Part shown: in pieces, positions 60,124 through 64,000 of the stretch | Numbering within the stretch: position 1 is the first letter of the stretch | Layout of the letters: each line of letters begins with the position of its first letter | Position numbers and translations under genes: made by a program | The notes under the pieces: generated by a model | Seen by the model: only the letters and a program-made list of their open reading frames with translations | Database searches by the model: none | Told to the model about the DNA's origin: nothing | Source: CAG-552 sp964516925 | GTDB lineage: Bacteria; Bacillota; Clostridia; Christensenellales; Pumilibacteraceae | NCBI GenBank assembly: GCA_964516925.1 | Contig: CAZEXL010000001.1 | Coordinates: 116,376-180,375 of the forward strand | Reading direction: 5' to 3' | Length of the DNA stretch: 64,000 bases

Positions 60124-63100
60124 TTATTTGGTAGGATTTTGTAGCCAACTAAGAAGCTGACTGTACTCGTTGTACGCTCCGTTTAACGCGCCGATTACTT
60201 CGCCGTCGTCGAGCAATACTACATACGGAAGTCCGCCCATGCCCGAACGCAAATATCTTTGATAGTACGGATACAATTCCTTATCCAACGTGCTTTCGGC
60301 AAGAGAATAACTGCTGCCTACGCGAACCTTAACGATTTTGATATCCAAAGCGACTTCGGCGGCACTGCCGTTGTTGTAATTTTGAATGAATGTCTCGAGC
60401 TGCGGAGCCAAAACCTGCGTGCAATAGTAACAGTCGTCTGCCCAGAAGTCGAGCAAGACTTTGCCCTTTCTTGCAATCAAGCCGTCGATGTTGGATGCAG
60501 ACGCGTTTGTTATTACGCCTAGATCAACGTCGGAAGTTTCGGTTAGATAATATCTAGTAGCATTGGTAAGATAGGTATTCCCACTGCTAATTGATATTTT
60601 TTTCCATTCGCTTTCGCTTCCTTTGTAGTATACGCTTGTTAACTTACTGCAATCATAGAACGCACTTTTTCCTATTCTTGTTACGCTTTCGGGGATTGTA
60701 ATTTCAGTTATACTACAATTATAAAATGCATAATCTCCTATGCTCGTTGCACTAGAAGGAATTGCAATTTCAGTTAACTTATTGCAGTTTTCAAACGCAC
60801 CGTAAAAGATATTACCGCCTGTTACCGTAACGGATGTTAAACTGCTAGGAACGTAATAGTCGTCGTAAGTAGTTGAGTTTACGGAACTGCCGTAGCGATA
60901 ATATTGTCTTGTTTTTGTTCCGCCGGTATAACTTGCTGAACCGAATATATACCCGAACGGATATTGATACGTATCGGTTGGCAATACTTCCGCTTTTGCT
61001 CCTACAAACGGTATCGTTATTTCTTTTAAGCTACTACAACCACTAAACGCACCTTCTTCTATACTTGTTACGCTATCGGGTATTGTTATGCTTGTTAAGC
61101 TACTACATCCGGAAAACGCACTCCCCCCTATACTCGTTACGCTGTTTGGAATAGCTATGCTAGTTAAATTATCGCGATTATAAAACGCATACTCGTATAT
61201 TTCATACTCTTTTCCGCAATAATCATCGGGCAAAACCAAATTCGTTTCGTCCCCGATATAACCTATAAGATAATTGGTGCCTTTATGAGTATAAAACAAA
61301 TAATTATTTACATTTACAACGCCGCTTTCTTCCGATGTTTTTACGTCCAAAACAGAACTGCCAAAGCCGTAATAATTAAGACTACTTTCGAGATCTATTT
61401 CGACGTTACTTTTGTTTACAACCTCTATGAGTTTTGTGCATCCGTTAAAAGCATTGTAGCCAATTGAAACGACTTTACGTCCTATCGTCACGCTTACTAA
61501 CTCTTTACAACCGTAAAACGCACTGTTGCCTATATTCGTTACGCTATCCGATATTACTATATCCGATAATGCACTGCAACCATAAAACGCATTGTCGCTT
61601 ATATTTGTCAACTCGGAAGACAAAATAATTTTTACTAAATTTTTGCCACCCAAAAACGCACCGCTTTCTACGTTTGTTACACCCGAAGGCATATCAAACG
61701 AATCGTTTTCTTTGCCTATTGCGTATTGTAACAACGTTTTTCCGTCTTTACTATACAAGTTACCGTCTATCGATTTGTAATGTTCGTTGTTTTCTTTTAC
61801 CGTAATATTAGCTAGATTACTACAACCGGTAAAGACCGTTGTGCCGATATTTCCTACGTTGCCGCCTATTGTTATTTCCTTTATGTGGTCGTTTTTATAA
61901 AACGCACAACTACTAATTGTCGTAACGATCGACGGAATTTCGAACGACTCGTTCGTTTTTCCCGCGCAATATTGTAACAGCGTTTTTCCGTCTTTACTAT
62001 ACAAATTGCCGTCTAGCGATTTGTAATATTCGTTGTCTTCTTCTACCGTTATGTTGATTAAATTGCCACAATCCGCAAAAGCTCCGTCGCCTATGTAGAT
62101 AATATCGGAAGGTATTTTGATTTCGCATGCTTTGCTGCAACCGCTGAATGCATTATCCGCAATAACGCTTGCCATATCGCTTATAATATAATTAGTTTTA
62201 TTAGTCGAACTAACTTTTATTAACGCCACATGCTTAATTAAATTGCCTCCTAAATAGCACAAGCCTTCCTTTTCGTTATATTCTAATTTTCCGCATCCCG
62301 AAAACACGTCGCGTCCTATGCTTTTAATGCTAGTAGGCATGTAAACTTCTTCTAATTTCGAACAATAGCCAAACGCTTCGTCATCAATGTTTTTCAGTCC
62401 ATATGAAAGGTTTACGTGAATTATACCGTCGCAAGAATAAAAAGCTCGCTTACCTATGTCGATTACGCTTCCCGGAATTGTTAACTCGGTTATTTTGTCG
62501 CAATAACAAAACGCATTGTCGTCAATGTATTTAACACCGTCCGAAATCGTTAATTTGCTTAAACTGCAATCATAAAACGCACATTCTTCTATTTTTACCA
62601 CGCTTGACGGTATTATTACTTTGTCTATATTGCTACATTCATAAAATGCATATTTTCTTATTGTAGTTACACCGTTAGGAATTTCGAACGATTCGTTTGT
62701 CTTGCCTATCGCATACTGCAAGAGCGCGTCGCCGTTTTTATTATACAAATTGCCGTCTAGTGATTTATAATTTTTATTGTTTTCGTCCACCGTTATATTA
62801 GACAAATTTGTACATGATAAAAAAGTTTGCTCACCTACATTCAGTACGGAATCAGGTATGTTTACTTTTTTTAATTTATTACAAAACGCAAACGCCCAAT
62901 CCCCAACGCACGTTACGCCGGTAGGTATCGTTATTTCGCTTAAATCTTTGCAATTTAAAAACGCGCCGCCGCATATATATTTTGTGTTTTCATTTATGAG
63001 GCATTCGCTCATGTTATCCGAGTTTACTTCTACCAGCATCACATATGCGTTTTGCTCGTCGCCGATATATTTTGCATTGCCGTAATTGGTATACTTTAAG

Positions 63101-63483
63101 TTATCGCACCTATAAAATATTTGAACTCCTAGCTCGGTTATGCTATTAGGTATGATTATTTCACTTAAATTTTCGCAACAGGCAAATGCTAGATTACCTA
63201 TGCTAGTTATGCGCGAATGTAATTCTATTTTGCTTATATTTTTGCAGTTGTAAAACGCATATTCACCTATTCTTGTTACCGGTACATTGTCGTAAACTTC
63301 TGCAATTCTAACACTTTGAGAATCCCCTTCGTATCCCACAACTTCCGCATAAGTTCCGTCTTCCGAAACGCGATAAATGACGCCGTCCGTAGGCGATATT
63401 TTTTGTTCACACGCAACAAAGCAACATACGGATATGATTAACGATAAAAGGACGATTAATACGGCTTTCTTGTTTTTATCCAT
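60124..63483 (-). CDS. BspA-type leucine-rich repeat lipoprotein with C-terminal thioredoxin-like domain
   Basis: 1119 aa. Signal peptide ending FVAC (Cys25). Residues about 60-980 are LRR_5 units (for example IGNSAFYGCKELVSVTIGRK). Four blocks open with NITVEENNEHYKSLDGNLYS-type sequence, characteristic of some BspA proteins. Residues about 990-1119 form a thioredoxin fold: LLDFWADDCYYC with the active site Cys1018-Tyr-Tyr-Cys1021 and cis-proline in GLPYVV (Pro1086). Outside the cell it may form or reduce disulfides. GGAGGTAATT before the ATG. Confidence 0.92.
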   Translation of the reverse strand: MDKNKKAVLIVLLSLIISVCCFVACEQKISPTDGVIYRVSEDGTYAEVVGYEGDSQSVRIAEVYDNVPVTRIGEYAFYNCKNISKIELHSRITSIGNLAFACCENLSEIIIPNSITELGVQIFYRCDNLKYTNYGNAKYIGDEQNAYVMLVEVNSDNMSECLINENTKYICGGAFLNCKDLSEITIPTGVTCVGDWAFAFCNKLKKVNIPDSVLNVGEQTFLSCTNLSNITVDENNKNYKSLDGNLYNKNGDALLQYAIGKTNESFEIPNGVTTIRKYAFYECSNIDKVIIPSSVVKIEECAFYDCSLSKLTISDGVKYIDDNAFCYCDKITELTIPGSVIDIGKRAFYSCDGIIHVNLSYGLKNIDDEAFGYCSKLEEVYMPTSIKSIGRDVFSGCGKLEYNEKEGLCYLGGNLIKHVALIKVSSTNKTNYIISDMASVIADNAFSGCSKACEIKIPSDIIYIGDGAFADCGNLINITVEEDNEYYKSLDGNLYSKDGKTLLQYCAGKTNESFEIPSIVTTISSCAFYKNDHIKEITIGGNVGNIGTTVFTGCSNLANITVKENNEHYKSIDGNLYSKDGKTLLQYAIGKENDSFDMPSGVTNVESGAFLGGKNLVKIILSSELTNISDNAFYGCSALSDIVISDSVTNIGNSAFYGCKELVSVTIGRKVVSIGYNAFNGCTKLIEVVNKSNVEIDLESSLNYYGFGSSVLDVKTSEESGVVNVNNYLFYTHKGTNYLIGYIGDETNLVLPDDYCGKEYEIYEYAFYNRDNLTSIAIPNSVTSIGGSAFSGCSSLTSITIPDSVTSIEEGAFSGCSSLKEITIPFVGAKAEVLPTDTYQYPFGYIFGSASYTGGTKTRQYYRYGSSVNSTTYDDYYVPSSLTSVTVTGGNIFYGAFENCNKLTEIAIPSSATSIGDYAFYNCSITEITIPESVTRIGKSAFYDCSKLTSVYYKGSESEWKKISISSGNTYLTNATRYYLTETSDVDLGVITNASASNIDGLIARKGKVLLDFWADDCYYCTQVLAPQLETFIQNYNNGSAAEVALDIKIVKVRVGSSYSLAESTLDKELYPYYQRYLRSGMGGLPYVVLLDDGEVIGALNGAYNEYSQLLSWLQNPTK

Positions 63484-63510
63484 AATTACCTCCGCTTTTT
63501 GTTTTGAATT

Positions 63511-63541
63511 GTGTACATCAAATAATATATTTGATGTACAC
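63511..63541. repeat. 31-bp near-perfect palindrome, copy 1 (5' region of the LRR-thioredoxin gene)
   Basis: GTGTACATCAAAT...ATTTGATGTACAC with a 5-bp asymmetric centre. It starts about 3 nt after the predicted transcription start, so it would be either an operator or a 5' mRNA hairpin. Confidence 0.85.
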
Positions 63542-63550
63542 TTTTTATTA

Positions 63551-63580
63551 ATTATAAACCCATTAACTAGCGTTTGTCAA
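63551..63580 (-). promoter_or_regulatory. Sigma-A promoter of the LRR-thioredoxin gene
   Basis: Minus strand TTGACA (63575-63580), 18-nt spacer, TATAAT (63551-63556). Confidence 0.8.
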
Positions 63581-63660
63581 TAAAAACTATCCTTATTTAA
63601 TGTGAAATATTCCTTATTTGGCTGATTTTGAAGTCATTATGCTTTTGTGTAATGCCGAAA

Positions 63661-63691
63661 GTGTACATCAAATATATTATTTGATGTACAC
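63661..63691. repeat. 31-bp near-perfect palindrome, copy 2 (inverted)
   Basis: Exact reverse complement of copy 1, 119 bp away, followed by TTTTTTG on the plus strand, so it could act as a terminator in that direction. Confidence 0.85.
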
Positions 63692-63714
63692 TTTTTTGTT
63701 AGTATTAGTGCATT

Positions 63715-64000
63715 CGATGTTGCCGAGAGGTAAGAGTTTAACGGAGAGATTGCCACAGGACTACGTCCTTCGCAATGACATGTGGTTTCGCTTCCGCGAG
63801 ATTCTTCGCCTGCGGCTCAGAATGACATATGATATGAATAATTATTATTTGCGAGCGGTGGTGCGTTGGGTGTAGCCGAGAGTTAAGCGTTTAACGAAGA
63901 GATTGCCACATCGCTAACGCTCCTCGTTGGTGACATGTGGTTTCGCGCTTCCGCGAGATTCTTCGCCTACGAAAATGGTCAAGTGATTTGGACACATTTT
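63715..64000. repeat. Interspersed modular repeats, locus C (runs off the window)
   Basis: Two units of the same type as loci A and B: GAGAGATTGCC modules at about 63741 and 63898, a complete CGCTTCCGCG module ending CTCAGAATGAC at about 63788-63825, and a truncated one that switches into the 55-bp tail (63946-64000). No gene is visible between 63484 and 64000. Confidence 0.85.

Noticed and set aside
60124..63483. CRISPR-like or tandem DNA repeats in the LRR genes
   Set aside because: The periodicity (about 69 nt) follows the 23-residue LRR units and is degenerate at DNA level; no constant direct repeats with unique spacers.
63618..63875. 85-aa plus-strand open frame over palindrome copy 2 and locus C
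   Set aside because: It spans a palindrome and repeat modules and has no ribosome binding site.

Overview
The window looks like a chromosomal segment of a low-to-moderate-GC Gram-positive anaerobe of the class Clostridia, probably an uncultured gut lineage. Support comes from an uninterrupted sporulation sigma factor of the SigK type, RNase J, diadenylate cyclase CdaA, a DivIC/FtsL-like division protein, type A RNase P RNA, a ferredoxin-dependent 2-oxoacid oxidoreductase, sigma-A promoters of the TTGACA-17-TATAAT kind, and several BspA-type leucine-rich-repeat surface lipoproteins typical of host-associated Clostridia. I cannot name a genus from sequence alone. The standard genetic code fits; ATG, GTG and TTG starts are all used.

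Layout, left to right. 1-2204: end of a tRNA-methyltransferase-like gene and tilS (minus), divergent from a cyclodeaminase-family gene. 2205-2770: interspersed-repeat locus A. 2764-6163: ribosomal/transcription operon rpmG-secE-nusG-rplK-rplA-(L10 leader)-rplJ-rplL, not followed by rpoB. 6233-11202: operon aspB-trpS-DUF5685-J-like/TPR/Cys-tail protein-two membrane proteins. 11325-15617: pepF, zinc-ribbon protein, pilin-like LRR protein, DUF421/DUF4363 pair. 15712-20561: transglutaminase-like lipoprotein, EFR1 flavodoxin/ferredoxin and an SDR protein. 20610-21249: mazEF-type toxin-antitoxin. 21250-21720: repeat locus B. 21755-22808: rnpB and sigK. 22917-26517: rnj-trmR-trhP. 26518-28512: sugar nucleotidyltransferase, cyclase-family hydrolase, tRNA-Glu(CTC). 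28562-33673: holA-membrane protein-M28-like protein-cdaA-37-aa membrane peptide-DUF1015. 33765-35920: degenerate glmU plus prs. 35904-41443: long operon zinc-ribbon-nitroreductase-walJ-CPBP-CPBP-rlmH-M14-tadA. 41502-45359: 1272-aa LRR lipoprotein. 45598-52546: xre/cupin-potABCD-mnmG polyamine operon. 52574-53985: divIC-like gene, ppx/gppA and a 40-aa basic peptide. 54003-58879: korDABC-sucCD, divergent from a LysR gene. 60058-63580: LRR-thioredoxin lipoprotein, then repeat locus C to the window end.

Most genes are housekeeping. The unusual content is: (i) four genes whose start codons lie 6-7 nt from a strong -10 box, implying leaderless mRNAs; (ii) three loci of modular interspersed repeats, two sharing an identical 55-bp tail; (iii) a DUF5685/J-like module of unknown function; (iv) a GlmU homologue lacking its uridylyltransferase signature; (v) a 37-aa membrane peptide translationally coupled to cdaA where CdaR normally sits; (vi) LRR domains joined to a type IV pilin-like leader in one gene and to a CYYC thioredoxin domain in another. 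I did not find an intact mobile element, a CRISPR array or a recognisable defence island beyond the toxin-antitoxin pair.
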